Assembly: GCF_002835825.1 (NCBI RefSeq) | Contig: NZ_PIZH01000047.1 | Location: forward strand, 1 to 9,205 | From: Methanoregula sp. | GTDB lineage: Archaea; Halobacteriota; Methanomicrobia; Methanomicrobiales; Methanospirillaceae | Direction of reading: 5' to 3' | Length of the DNA stretch: 9,205 nt | Shown: positions 1 through 5,955 of the stretch, in pieces | Numbering within the stretch: position 1 is the stretch's first letter | How the letters are laid out: every line of letters starts with the position of its first letter | The notes under the pieces: model-generated | Told to the model about the DNA's origin: nothing | The model's database searches: none | The model's input: only the letters and a program-made list of their open reading frames with translations | Position numbers and translations under genes: made by a program

Positions 1-182
1 GAACAGATCATCAGGGAACTGCACCAGGTGCCACGCCAGCATTACCTTGAGATCCTTGATTTTACCGGGTGAAAAAGAAGAAAGGCAGCAAATAATTTCC
101 GGAACAGCACTTGCCAGCGAATCTTCCTTAAAAAAAGGACTGGCTGCGTCCTGAGGAAGACGAGGCATGGGCGGACTTGTAA
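1..182 (+). pseudogene. Decayed antitoxin gene (DUF2281-like), 5' end outside window
   Basis: Three frames together spell one antitoxin. Frame 1 (1-69) reads EQIIRELHQVPRQHYLEILD and ends at TGA 70-72. Frame 2 (71-136) reads on with GTALASESSLKK. Frame 3 (138-182) gives DWLRPEEDEAWADL and TAA. An N-terminal 'EQIIRELxxVP..LDF' helix and a C-terminal 'SSLxKDWLxPEEDEAWxDL' tail are typical of small DUF2281-type antitoxins found beside MazF toxins. At least two frameshifts break the gene: one near 60-71, and one in the A run at 130-136, where seven A's stand where six would keep the frame. The true start lies left of the window. The end overlaps the toxin remnant by 16 bases, as in intact modules. 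The family call is from memory of such proteins. One frameshift could be a sequencing error, but not the whole pattern. Confidence 0.7.
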
Positions 183-255
183 AAGGCGACGTCGTTGTTG
201 TCTCATTTCCTTTCTCTGATTTGAGCAGCACCTGACGAAGGTTCCAGTATTAACC
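167..255 (+). pseudogene. Truncated MazF/PemK-type toxin remnant
   Basis: ATG at 167 opens a 22-codon reading frame, MGGLVKGDVVVVSFPFSDLS plus two residues, ending at TGA 233-235. 'KGDVVVVxFPFSDLS' is the N-terminal signature of MazF/PemK mRNA endoribonuclease toxins, which normally run to about 110 residues. Past the stop the matching 'T-K-R-R-P-V-L' can still be followed: the stop sits where Lys is expected, Arg-Arg follows at 236-241, and Pro-Val-Leu-Thr at 244-255 is in a shifted frame. Beyond 255 the similarity stops, so most of the toxin has been deleted. The start overlaps the end of the antitoxin remnant, as in a translationally coupled pair. It cannot make an active toxin. No gene is seen from 256 to 346. 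Confidence 0.7.
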
Positions 256-346
256 GGTCCCGGGTTCAGTCAAACCATCACAACCCCCGGCCCACTCCGC
301 ACCCCGATCCCATCCTTTGATAATCCCTCATGCCAACAGACTTTCC

Positions 347-874
347 ATGAACATTCCCGACGCATTCCGGTACGGTTTCGCAGCCTTTGTCGTACTTGCG
401 GCAATCGTCCTCACCGTGTTCCCCGCAACAGCACACTCCCCGTCAGACATCCAGATGTCCTACAATGACGCAGCAAAAGAACTGACCGTCGTGATCACGC
501 ACCCGGTCCCGGACCCGCAGTCCCACTACATCAGGAACGTGAAAGTAAAGGTCAACGATGTCGTGTCTGTCGACATGGACTACAAGAGTCAGCCATCACA
601 GGACAGCGTAACCTACACGTATTCCCTCCCGCTCAATCCCGGCGACACGATCCGGGTCACGGCAGCCTGCAACCAGGGCCCGTCCCTGACAAAGACCCTG
701 GACATCACGTCGCCTTCAGCAGCTGCAGCAACGGTTTCGGGATACACGGTTGAACCGGCTGCACCGCTGACAGCAGAGGCTCCCGCACCGGCACCGGTCA
801 CAACGCAGAAATCCGCTCTTGGCATCCTGCCGGTCATCGCAGCAGCGGCATTCGTGCTTGCAAAAAAGAGATAA
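347..874 (+). CDS. Secreted, membrane-anchored superoxide-reductase-like domain protein
   Basis: The 175-residue product starts at ATG 347; a TTG 30 bases upstream in frame is less likely because the signal peptide begins properly at this ATG. Residues 1-29 form a signal peptide with a hydrophobic core and likely cleavage after ATA, leaving His30 at or near the mature N terminus. Residues 30-121 resemble the beta-sandwich iron domain of desulfoferrodoxin/superoxide reductase: 'THPV' with His52, 'SHYI' with His60, and 'AACNQG' with Cys108 match the THP, HYI and CN-x-HG blocks of that family. The His that follows Cys-Asn in true enzymes is absent, so iron binding may be lost or altered. An Ala/Pro-rich linker (about 122-153) leads to a C-terminal hydrophobic segment and a KKR end, consistent with anchoring outside the cell membrane. 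No clear Shine-Dalgarno is seen; a weak TATA-like stretch at 316-324 would fit a leaderless transcript. The domain call is moderate, the topology firm. Confidence 0.6.
   Translation: MNIPDAFRYGFAAFVVLAAIVLTVFPATAHSPSDIQMSYNDAAKELTVVITHPVPDPQSHYIRNVKVKVNDVVSVDMDYKSQPSQDSVTYTYSLPLNPGDTIRVTAACNQGPSLTKTLDITSPSAAAATVSGYTVEPAAPLTAEAPAPAPVTTQKSALGILPVIAAAAFVLAKKR
862..867 (-). terminator. T-run terminator for the 880-2070 gene
   Basis: On the minus strand a run of six T's lies 13-18 bases past the stop codon of the leftward gene. It is made by the AAA-AAG lysine codons at the end of the rightward gene. Archaeal termination commonly occurs at such U-runs without a hairpin. Confidence 0.4.
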
Positions 875-876
875 TA

Positions 877-881
877 TTTTT
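877..881 (+). terminator. T-run terminator for the 347-874 gene
   Basis: Five T's lie three bases after the TAA of the rightward gene and run into the complement of the leftward gene's own stop codon (880-882). It is a short run, so the call is tentative. Confidence 0.35.
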
Positions 882-2070
882 ACAGGTCGCCGCCACGGCC
901 CCTGCGCCGCTCTTCGTAGGGGATCTCGGCACTTTCGCCACGGCCGGGTTTCTTCCGGTCGCGCTTGACACTCTCGAACCGATCTTCTAAGGGAATGTCC
1001 ATGCTCGCGCCCCGGGGCAGGGGCTCGCGCTCGTACCGCGATGATCCCCCGAACCGTTCCTCAAGTGGGATCTCGACGCTCTTTCCCTTTGACAACGGTT
1101 CGCGTGCCTGCCGTGCATACTCGAACCGGTCGGAGAGAGGAATATCAACGCTTGCACCCTTGCTGAGTTCCCCGCGCTCGCTCCGGGCGCGTTCGAACCG
1201 GTCCTGGAGCGCGATCTCGTTGCCCCTCACTTCATTGTACCTGCCCTGACCGGTGCGCTCGCGCTGCTGCCGGTTCTCTTCCACCGCATAGTGGTTGCCG
1301 CGGCGTGCCGGAAGCCCGCGGGGAGCAGCCTCTGACGGCACATCCGCATCGCCAATAAACTCGATACCGCCATCATCGTTTTCGCGTGACGGCCTCCGCC
1401 CGGAAGAGAGCGCCACGGCACCCCGCGGGGCCGGACGCTGGCCGGTGTACGCATACGGGCTGCCCTTCTTCTCACTCCGGATCTTCGCCACCTGTTCCTC
1501 GATATGGGCATTCCGGTCGGCCTCGCTCCACTCCGTGAATACCAGGAACTGGAGGAACGCATCGGGCCCGCGGAAGACCGATGCATCGATCCGGTCAAAG
1601 AGGAAGGTCCTGGCGACATCCCCGAACCATCCCCCGGACCGCTCGGTGATGACACCGTTGCCGGGTTCAAAGACAAGGACCCGCTCGATCTCCCCGTTCC
1701 GTCCCCAGACCGTCTCCGCAATCCCTTCGTCCTCGAACGTGATCAGTTTCCCGACTGCCCCATAGTCCCCGCCATCCCGGATGGCGATCCGCTGCACGCC
1801 ATCCTCGAACCGGAAGGTCCGGGGGCGTGTCCCGAACGCGAAAACCTCTTCCACCATGCCCAACTTGTCGAAGACAAAGCGCCGGAGCGTACGGTCCGGC
1901 CGGGCGGGATCGCACTCCGTCATGATCTCCGCTGATGGGTCGAAGCGGTACTGCCTCCGCAGGGATTTTTTTGCATCCAGCACGCGGACTCCCCCGTTCC
2001 CGTACTGGTAAAAGCGCACCACCGGCCCCCTGCGGGTGCCTTCATGCTCTGTTATGACAGCATCGGTCAT
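880..2070 (-). CDS. Unknown protein with C-terminal 24-residue tandem repeats
   Basis: The product has 396 residues, starting at ATG 2070-2068 with a GGTGA Shine-Dalgarno nine bases upstream. I do not recognise the family. Residues 1-185 look folded and beta-rich, with successive short strands such as RFVFD, RTFRFED, KLITFED, RVLVFE and RTFLFD, giving a hairpin-repeat look. Residues 186-284 are polar, rich in Arg, Glu, Gly and Pro, and probably disordered. Residues 285-396 hold four full copies and one partial copy of a 24-25-residue unit with core [DE]IPLxxRF followed by R/E/K-rich sequence and a Gly-x-Ser step. There is no signal peptide or membrane helix, so it is probably cytoplasmic. The repeats suggest an array of binding motifs for a partner, which is inference. 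It converges with the superoxide-reductase-like gene and diverges from the RDD gene. Confidence 0.75.
   Translation of the reverse strand: MTDAVITEHEGTRRGPVVRFYQYGNGGVRVLDAKKSLRRQYRFDPSAEIMTECDPARPDRTLRRFVFDKLGMVEEVFAFGTRPRTFRFEDGVQRIAIRDGGDYGAVGKLITFEDEGIAETVWGRNGEIERVLVFEPGNGVITERSGGWFGDVARTFLFDRIDASVFRGPDAFLQFLVFTEWSEADRNAHIEEQVAKIRSEKKGSPYAYTGQRPAPRGAVALSSGRRPSRENDDGGIEFIGDADVPSEAAPRGLPARRGNHYAVEENRQQRERTGQGRYNEVRGNEIALQDRFERARSERGELSKGASVDIPLSDRFEYARQAREPLSKGKSVEIPLEERFGGSSRYEREPLPRGASMDIPLEDRFESVKRDRKKPGRGESAEIPYEERRRGRGGDL
883..1218 (-). repeat. Four and a half tandem 24-residue coding repeats
   Basis: Units start at residues 285, 309, 333, 358 and 382 (lengths 24, 24, 25, 24 and a 15-residue end). 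Each opens with EIALQDRF, DIPLSDRF, EIPLEERF, DIPLEDRF or EIPYEERR. The shared Ile-Pro-Leu is written with different codons each time (ATT-CCC-TTA, ATC-CCA-CTT, ATT-CCT-CTC), so the amino acids are conserved while the DNA has diverged. That points to an old duplication kept for protein function, not a recent DNA expansion. Confidence 0.85.
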
Positions 2071-2087
2071 CTCTGCAGCTCACCCCG

Positions 2088-2095
2088 TTTTTATA
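2088..2095 (-). promoter_or_regulatory. TATA-like box for the 880-2070 gene
   Basis: The minus strand reads TATAAAAA here in otherwise GC-rich DNA, with its centre about 22 bases upstream of the ATG. An archaeal start site about 25 bases downstream would fall at the start codon, which conflicts with the good Shine-Dalgarno between them. The true start site may therefore lie further upstream. Confidence 0.35.
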
Positions 2096-2216
2096 CGTAT
2101 TCTCAAGATGTACGGTTATCCTGTCTCCAGAGAAATAGTTTGTTCCGGAACCGGGCACAATCATGGCAGAAAAAGAGTAACCTTCATTGATATGAGCGTA
2201 CAATGGGTATCCTGAA

Positions 2217-2783
2217 ATGACAGAGGACTTCCAGGTCTCTTCCGTTCCCGCGGGTGACTCAGCCCCGTCGGCAAACATGGAAACAACGGTATCTCCCGTT
2301 AACGCACAGGGCCGCACGCTCTACCTTGCCAAGTGGACGACACGCTTCTGGGCATGGGTCATCGACTTCTTCATGGTCATCCTCTTCCTCAATATCATCC
2401 GGGGCATCGTCGATTCGCTCGGGTGGACCATCCCCCTGTATTTCGATCCCTGGCACTGGGAACCTTTCGAGTTTGCGTTCCAGACCCTCTTCTTCTTCCT
2501 GTACTGGACGGTCATGGAAGGCTTCCAGGGCAGGGGCCAGTCCATCGGCAAGATGGTGATGAACCTCAGGGTTGTCAGCCGTGACGGGACAAAGATCGAT
2601 TTCAAAGAAGCCGTTATTGAGAGTTTCGGCAAAGCATTCCTTCTCCCGCTCGACTGCCTGATCGGCTGGCTCGCGATGCCCGAGACCAAGCTCCGGGTCT
2701 TCAACCGGCTCTCGGGCACCATCGTGATCAAGACCGATTACAAGGAGCCCGCCGGGATCCTGTACGTGAAAGACAAGGAATGA
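2217..2783 (+). CDS. RDD-family membrane protein
   Basis: The product has 188 residues and three membrane segments: about 44-65, 84-101 and 139-154. After a polar N-terminal tail of about 35 residues come the family landmarks. Arg43 and Asp50 sit in the first helix (the R..D of the name). 'GRGQSIGK' at 105-112 leads into 'MVMNLRVVSRDG', the usual G-x-S-x-G-K-x-x-x-x-L-x-V-x-x-x-x-G block. A closing 'RLSGTIVI' at 164-171 matches the family's final RL..GT.V element, but the usual Asp there is missing. RDD proteins are small membrane proteins of mostly unknown role; some are linked to ion or solute transport. The start is uncertain: there is no good Shine-Dalgarno before 2217, and a second ATG lies at 2277. 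It probably has its own promoter and terminator. Confidence 0.85.
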   Translation: MTEDFQVSSVPAGDSAPSANMETTVSPVNAQGRTLYLAKWTTRFWAWVIDFFMVILFLNIIRGIVDSLGWTIPLYFDPWHWEPFEFAFQTLFFFLYWTVMEGFQGRGQSIGKMVMNLRVVSRDGTKIDFKEAVIESFGKAFLLPLDCLIGWLAMPETKLRVFNRLSGTIVIKTDYKEPAGILYVKDKE

Positions 2784-2802
2784 GCGGGGCCTTCCTGCAT
2801 CC

Positions 2803-2809
2803 TTTTTTT
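2803..2809 (+). terminator. T-run terminator after the RDD gene
   Basis: Seven T's lie 20 bases after the RDD stop codon and before the Shine-Dalgarno of the next gene. This is a plausible archaeal U-run terminator that would separate the RDD gene from the HEAT gene. Confidence 0.45.
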
Positions 2810-2834
2810 ACAGGAGTGCCTGCACGGAGCGGTT

Positions 2835-3224
2835 ATGGATACCCCTGGAGAGAGAGAAGAAACTGCGGAGGAGAAGAACAGGGCGGCCCGATCACCGGGG
2901 TACGAAGAGAGGCTCGCACATTTCATTGCTCTCCTGGAAGACGATGACGTCTCCTCGCGGTGGAGAGCCGCGGAAACACTGGGACGGATTGGGGATCCGG
3001 CTGCTACGGGGAACCTCATCGATGCGTTATGGGACGAAGATCCGCGGGTGAGGACAAAGGCGGTCTGGGCGCTCGGGCGAATCGGCGATGACCGGGCGAT
3101 CCCCCCGCTCCGGCGCTTGTACCGGATGGAGTCCGAAGAAGCCCGCGAAGATATCAGTGACGCGATCGCGGTGATCGGTCGCCGCAGAGCCGGAACGGGC
3201 CCGGGCGATTTTCCAGAGCGATGA
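2835..3224 (+). CDS. Small HEAT-repeat (PBS-lyase-like) protein
   Basis: The product has 129 residues. After a charged N-terminal stretch of about 22 residues come about three HEAT-like repeats of the PBS-lyase type: roughly 26-56 ('WRAAETLGRIGDP'), 57-88 ('VRTKAVWALGRIGDD') and 89-117 ('DISDAIAVIG'). The alternating Arg/Ala helix and the 'LGRIGD' turn are diagnostic of the superfamily. Such folds are protein-protein scaffolds; in methanogens they are common and mostly unassigned, so no partner can be named. There is no signal peptide or membrane helix. A GGAG at 2826-2829, five bases before the ATG, supports this start. The next gene starts 65 bases downstream and may be separately transcribed. 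Confidence 0.85.
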   Translation: MDTPGEREETAEEKNRAARSPGYEERLAHFIALLEDDDVSSRWRAAETLGRIGDPAATGNLIDALWDEDPRVRTKAVWALGRIGDDRAIPPLRRLYRMESEEAREDISDAIAVIGRRRAGTGPGDFPER

Positions 3225-3246
3225 GGGGCGGTGGAGAGAGAAAGAG

Positions 3247-3253
3247 TATTTAT
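3247..3253 (+). promoter_or_regulatory. TATA-like box for the 3290-3859 gene
   Basis: TATTTAT is centred about 40 bases upstream of the ATG, so transcription would start near 3276 and give a short leader. It is the only AT-rich patch in this gap. Confidence 0.35.
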
Positions 3254-3289
3254 CGGATGGCACAGTGAACAGGACAACGGGAATACTGC

Positions 3290-3859
3290 ATGCCCGAGAT
3301 CGAATCCCTGTACCGGAAAGTCGGCGGGAAAATTCTCATCGAGATCGACCTCAAGTCGGTCGACCAGATCTTCAACTCGCTTGACCATGCCCCGTTTCAT
3401 GAAAAAGAGCTGGACCCGGACGCAGCGGAGTACATTGTCGATATCGTTGACGATTTCCCTTTGAAAACCCCCTTCCACCTTATCATCTACCTGCCGGTCT
3501 GCATCCACTGCAGGGAACAGGCTGATACGATCCCCGCGGCGATCCGTTCACATTTCCGGTACCGGATGCTGGTCCAGGACCTGAAGTTCCGGGAGAAATT
3601 TCGTCAGGGGAGATGGGCGCTTCTTGTCGGCCTCACTTTCCTCACGATCGCCCTGCTCGCCCGGCAATTCGTTGCAGCGTACCTGGCCGCAGACCACCTC
3701 CTTGCCCAGATTTTCGCTGACGCCCTCCTGATCATCGGCTGGGTAGCCATGTGGGAGCCGGTCACGATCCTGCTCTACCAGCTCTGGCCTATTGTCAAGA
3801 TGAAGAAGGTATACGAGAAGATCACTACTATGGAGATCGAGATCCTCCCCTCATCGTAA
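3290..3859 (+). CDS. Conserved two-helix membrane protein with CxxC
   Basis: The product has 189 residues. Residues 1-107 are a soluble domain carrying 'CIHC' at 71-74 after a hydrophobic strand (HLIIYLPV), which could bind a metal or be redox-active. Two membrane helices follow at about 108-130 and 144-166, then a short basic/acidic tail. The block 'LIIGWVAMWEPVTILLYQLW' in helix 2 resembles a widespread conserved hypothetical family in bacteria and archaea that ends in a similar GW-A-W-P-ILLY-WP pattern; I know no assigned function. The N terminus lacks a signal peptide, so the soluble domain is probably cytoplasmic. No clear Shine-Dalgarno precedes the ATG. It converges on the deacetylase gene nine bases away. 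Confidence 0.75.
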   Translation: MPEIESLYRKVGGKILIEIDLKSVDQIFNSLDHAPFHEKELDPDAAEYIVDIVDDFPLKTPFHLIIYLPVCIHCREQADTIPAAIRSHFRYRMLVQDLKFREKFRQGRWALLVGLTFLTIALLARQFVAAYLAADHLLAQIFADALLIIGWVAMWEPVTILLYQLWPIVKMKKVYEKITTMEIEILPSS

Positions 3860-3868
3860 GGAGGAAGG

Positions 3869-4864
3869 TCAGGCTTTTTTGATCCGGTGCAGCGGGGACC
3901 GGAGTGCTGCGATGACCTCTTTCGTGCTCCCTGAAGGTTCACCGGTACAATCCGCCATCGATCCCTTTCCGGACCGGAGCGCGGATACGATGCAGGAGAT
4001 CGCTTCCCCGTGCGAGGGGCCATAGCCCCCTTCGAGGACGAGCGCGAGCGGCCGATCCGCGGACTGCATGAGAAAGGCAGTAAGGTTCGAAAAGTCGGCG
4101 GGACGGAGGGTGAGACACCCGAAAGGATCATCGAAGAGAGTGTCCTGTCCCGCAGACACGATCAGGACTTCGGGCCGGAACCGTTCAATTGCCGGAACGA
4201 AGACTTCTGTAAACACTGCGAAAAAATCCGCAGCACCCGCCCCGCACGCGAGCGGCGCATTGAGCGTGTACCCGGTCCCGTCACCGATCCCGGTCTCGCC
4301 CGTCCTCCCGGAGAACGGGAAGAGGTGCTCCTGGTGCACGGAGCAGTACAGTACCTTGTCGGATCCGTAAAACGCATGCTGAGTCCCGTTGCCATGGTGG
4401 ACGTCCCAGTCAACGATAGCAACCCGGTCGACGTCCCGAAGGATGTGGGCAGCCGCGATCGCGGCATTGTTCAACAGGCAGAACCCCATGGCACGCTCGT
4501 GTTCTGCATGGTGGCCCGGCGGCCGGACCATGGCAAATGCGTGCTCCCCGTCAAGCGTCCGCTCTGCCGCAGAAAGTGCAGCACCGGCTGCCCCGAGCGC
4601 TGCGTCATACGAGGCACGGGTCACATAGGTATCTGCATCAAGGAAACCGGGAACCGTGGCTGCAGCAGAACGCTTCCGGAGCCATTCCGTGTACCACGGC
4701 GCGTGGATCCGGTGCACTGCCTCATCCGGTGCCGGTTCTGCAGTCCGGAAAACCGTACCCGGAGGAACGCCCGCAAGCGCTGCAAGAAAACGGGCGTTAC
4801 ACTCGGGATGGGCAGGATGGTCGTGCCCGGCACTGGCCGGGCTGGTGATCACAGAGAAGTGCAC
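3869..4864 (-). CDS. Histone deacetylase family protein (zinc amidohydrolase)
   Basis: The 331-residue product matches the class II/acetoin-utilisation-type deacetylase fold over its whole length. Visible landmarks are HPECNARF near residue 19 (the HPERP-type start motif), RPPGHHA at 114-120 with catalytic His118/His119, 'MGFCLLNN' at 126-133, 'DWDVHHGNGTQ' at 152-162 with zinc ligands Asp154 and His156, 'SAGQDTLFDDP' at 237-247 with zinc ligand Asp241, and 'LEGGYG' at 277-282 with Tyr281. All catalytic residues are present, so it should hydrolyse acetyl-lysine or a related amide such as an acetylpolyamine. In archaea, DNA-binding proteins or metabolic enzymes are possible targets, but the substrate cannot be read from sequence. 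The start is GTG 4864-4862; no other start exists before the upstream in-frame stop. A G-rich stretch at 4872-4876 may serve as Shine-Dalgarno. Confidence 0.93.
   Translation of the reverse strand: MHFSVITSPASAGHDHPAHPECNARFLAALAGVPPGTVFRTAEPAPDEAVHRIHAPWYTEWLRKRSAAATVPGFLDADTYVTRASYDAALGAAGAALSAAERTLDGEHAFAMVRPPGHHAEHERAMGFCLLNNAAIAAAHILRDVDRVAIVDWDVHHGNGTQHAFYGSDKVLYCSVHQEHLFPFSGRTGETGIGDGTGYTLNAPLACGAGAADFFAVFTEVFVPAIERFRPEVLIVSAGQDTLFDDPFGCLTLRPADFSNLTAFLMQSADRPLALVLEGGYGPSHGEAISCIVSALRSGKGSMADCTGEPSGSTKEVIAALRSPLHRIKKA
3875..3880 (+). terminator. T-run terminator for the 3290-3859 gene
   Basis: Six T's lie 16 bases past the stop of the rightward gene. They are the complement of the two AAA lysine codons at the end of the deacetylase gene, so the terminator is embedded in the neighbour's coding end. 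Confidence 0.4.
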
Positions 4865-4922
4865 CGTTATTCCCCCAAAATACCCGCGGCGTACAGGTTT
4901 ACGGGACTATTGCCGCTTCTGA

Positions 4923-4929
4923 GTATATG
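4923..4929 (-). promoter_or_regulatory. TATA-like box for the deacetylase gene
   Basis: The minus strand reads CATATAC here, about 60 bases upstream of the GTG start. It would give a leader of roughly 35 bases that includes the G-rich Shine-Dalgarno-like stretch. The gap to archaemetzincin (4865-4978) holds nothing else I can name. Confidence 0.35.
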
Positions 4930-4978
4930 CTGGTTATGGAGAAACGGAAGAGGGTGTGAAAGCCGGGCTTGTGAGCGA

Positions 4979-5518
4979 TCAGAACCCGGTGCTTATCTCC
5001 CCAAGTTGTTTCGCACAATCCGGGCAGAACATCTTCTTCTTGCAGTCAAGCTCGTCGAGCGTGTTGGGCCGGAACATGATGCACTCAGGATTTTCACAGT
5101 GCCCCAGGCCCAGCAGGTGCCCGATCTCGTGGGAGCCTTCCTTGGTGATCCGGTCGATCAGGTCATCGTCATGGTGCTCCCGCCCGTAATACTCGTTGCC
5201 GAGACGGGCCGTCGAAACAACCGCTGCCCCCACCTGTTCGCGGGCAAGACCGAAGACAAAATCGTTCCCGTTCCGGAAGAGGTCCTGGTGGACGACAAGG
5301 AGGACCGGCTCGTCAATCCCGTGACGGTGTTTGTACGCCTGGACGCTGTCGAGCAGGGCCTGCGCATCCACCTGGTGGCGGGCATTGTTGTATCCCATCA
5401 GCCGGACATGGTTCTCTGAAACGGTTGTCCGGACACCAAGGATCGAGGAGATGATCCGGGAGACCGGCACCTGGAGGCCGGGCGGGGATAAGGCATCCCA
5501 AAAAATATGGACATGCAT
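4979..5518 (-). CDS. amzA: Archaemetzincin, zinc metalloprotease
   Basis: The product has 179 residues, normal for archaeal archaemetzincins. The signature is complete: HEIGHLLGLGH at 130-140 (zinc ligands His130, His134, His140 and catalytic Glu131), then Cys141, Cys146, the Met-turn Met148, and the pair Cys165/Cys168 plus Cys159. The four motif cysteines bind a second structural zinc in known members. Upstream 'VFGLAREQVGAAVVSTARLG' is the usual strand region before the active site. It is cytoplasmic with no signal peptide. The physiological substrate is unknown for the family; peptidase activity has been shown for some members. The start at ATG 5518-5516 is fixed by the very short gap to the divergent UPF0146 gene. 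No Shine-Dalgarno precedes it, which suits a leaderless transcript. Confidence 0.95.
   Translation of the reverse strand: MHVHIFWDALSPPGLQVPVSRIISSILGVRTTVSENHVRLMGYNNARHQVDAQALLDSVQAYKHRHGIDEPVLLVVHQDLFRNGNDFVFGLAREQVGAAVVSTARLGNEYYGREHHDDDLIDRITKEGSHEIGHLLGLGHCENPECIMFRPNTLDELDCKKKMFCPDCAKQLGEISTGF
5501..5510 (+). promoter_or_regulatory. TATA-like box for the UPF0146 gene, inside amzA codons
   Basis: AAAAATATGG is centred about 30 bases upstream of the UPF0146 ATG and lies in the first codons of amzA on the other strand. Transcription would start around 5531, giving a leader of about five bases. Confidence 0.45.
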
Positions 5519-5535
5519 CGCAATATTCTGTTGGA

Positions 5536-5955
5536 ATGGGCTCCTATAAACGTATTGAGAAATGCGTCGGGGAATTTATCGCCACGCATTACACGAGCCC
5601 CGTTGAGGTCGGTGTGGGAAACAACCCGGGCGCAGTGGAGGTCATCCGGGCAGCCGGGGTCCCGGCCCGGTGCACGGACATCCGTGAGCGGACCGTACCG
5701 GAAGGAGTGGTCTTCCGCATTGACGACGTGTTCGAACCCGACCTTTCTTTTTACCAGGGTGCTGACGTAGTGTACGCGATCCGCCCGGCGATAGAGATGC
5801 TCCCGCCGCTCATTACGCTCGCACAACGCCTTGGCTGCGACCTTCTCGTGTACCATCTCGGGTTCGAGACGTACGGGAACGGCGGTGAGAGGATCGACTG
5901 CGGGGTGATCCTCCACCGGTACGTCCGCGGTTCAGAACCCGTCAAAGAGCGTTGA
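5536..5955 (+). CDS. UPF0146 family protein, methyltransferase-like fold
   Basis: The 139-residue product has the size and motifs of UPF0146, a small archaeal family. 'VEVGVGNNP' at 23-31 resembles the glycine loop of S-adenosylmethionine-dependent Rossmann enzymes, and '[14 protein letters not shown]' at 77-90 matches the family's conserved YxIRPxxE segment. It is much shorter than a working methyltransferase, and its function is unknown. It starts 17 bases from the divergent amzA start; only GGA directly abuts the ATG, so leaderless translation is likely. The 3' end overlaps the convergent rfcL by 24 bases, with its TGA opposite the Ser codon of the rfcL PIP box. Confidence 0.88.
   Translation: MGSYKRIEKCVGEFIATHYTSPVEVGVGNNPGAVEVIRAAGVPARCTDIRERTVPEGVVFRIDDVFEPDLSFYQGADVVYAIRPAIEMLPPLITLAQRLGCDLLVYHLGFETYGNGGERIDCGVILHRYVRGSEPVKER
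5545..5552 (-). promoter_or_regulatory. TATA-like box for amzA, inside UPF0146 codons
   Basis: The minus strand reads CGTTTATA, with its centre about 30 bases upstream of the amzA ATG. It lies in codons 4-6 of the UPF0146 gene. A start site near 5522 would leave a leader of about four bases. Confidence 0.45.

Noticed and set aside
883..1218. CRISPR or DNA-level tandem repeat
   Set aside because: The spacing is regular at 72-75 bases, but the units differ at synonymous positions and are coding. There are no identical repeats with unique spacers.
2042..2317. Leftward 91-codon frame in the gap before the RDD gene
   Set aside because: It overlaps the starts of both flanking genes and has no domain. 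The good Shine-Dalgarno and ATG of the 880-2070 gene lie inside it in another frame.
2738..3508. Leftward reading frame of 256 codons
   Set aside because: It covers the HEAT gene and parts of both neighbours, with a Ser/Arg-rich composition typical of a shadow frame.
4010..5419. Long rightward reading frame of 469 codons
   Set aside because: It lies antisense to the deacetylase and archaemetzincin genes, both with full catalytic motifs. Its translation is Arg/Cys/Pro-rich with no domain, and it is open only because of GC-rich codon bias.
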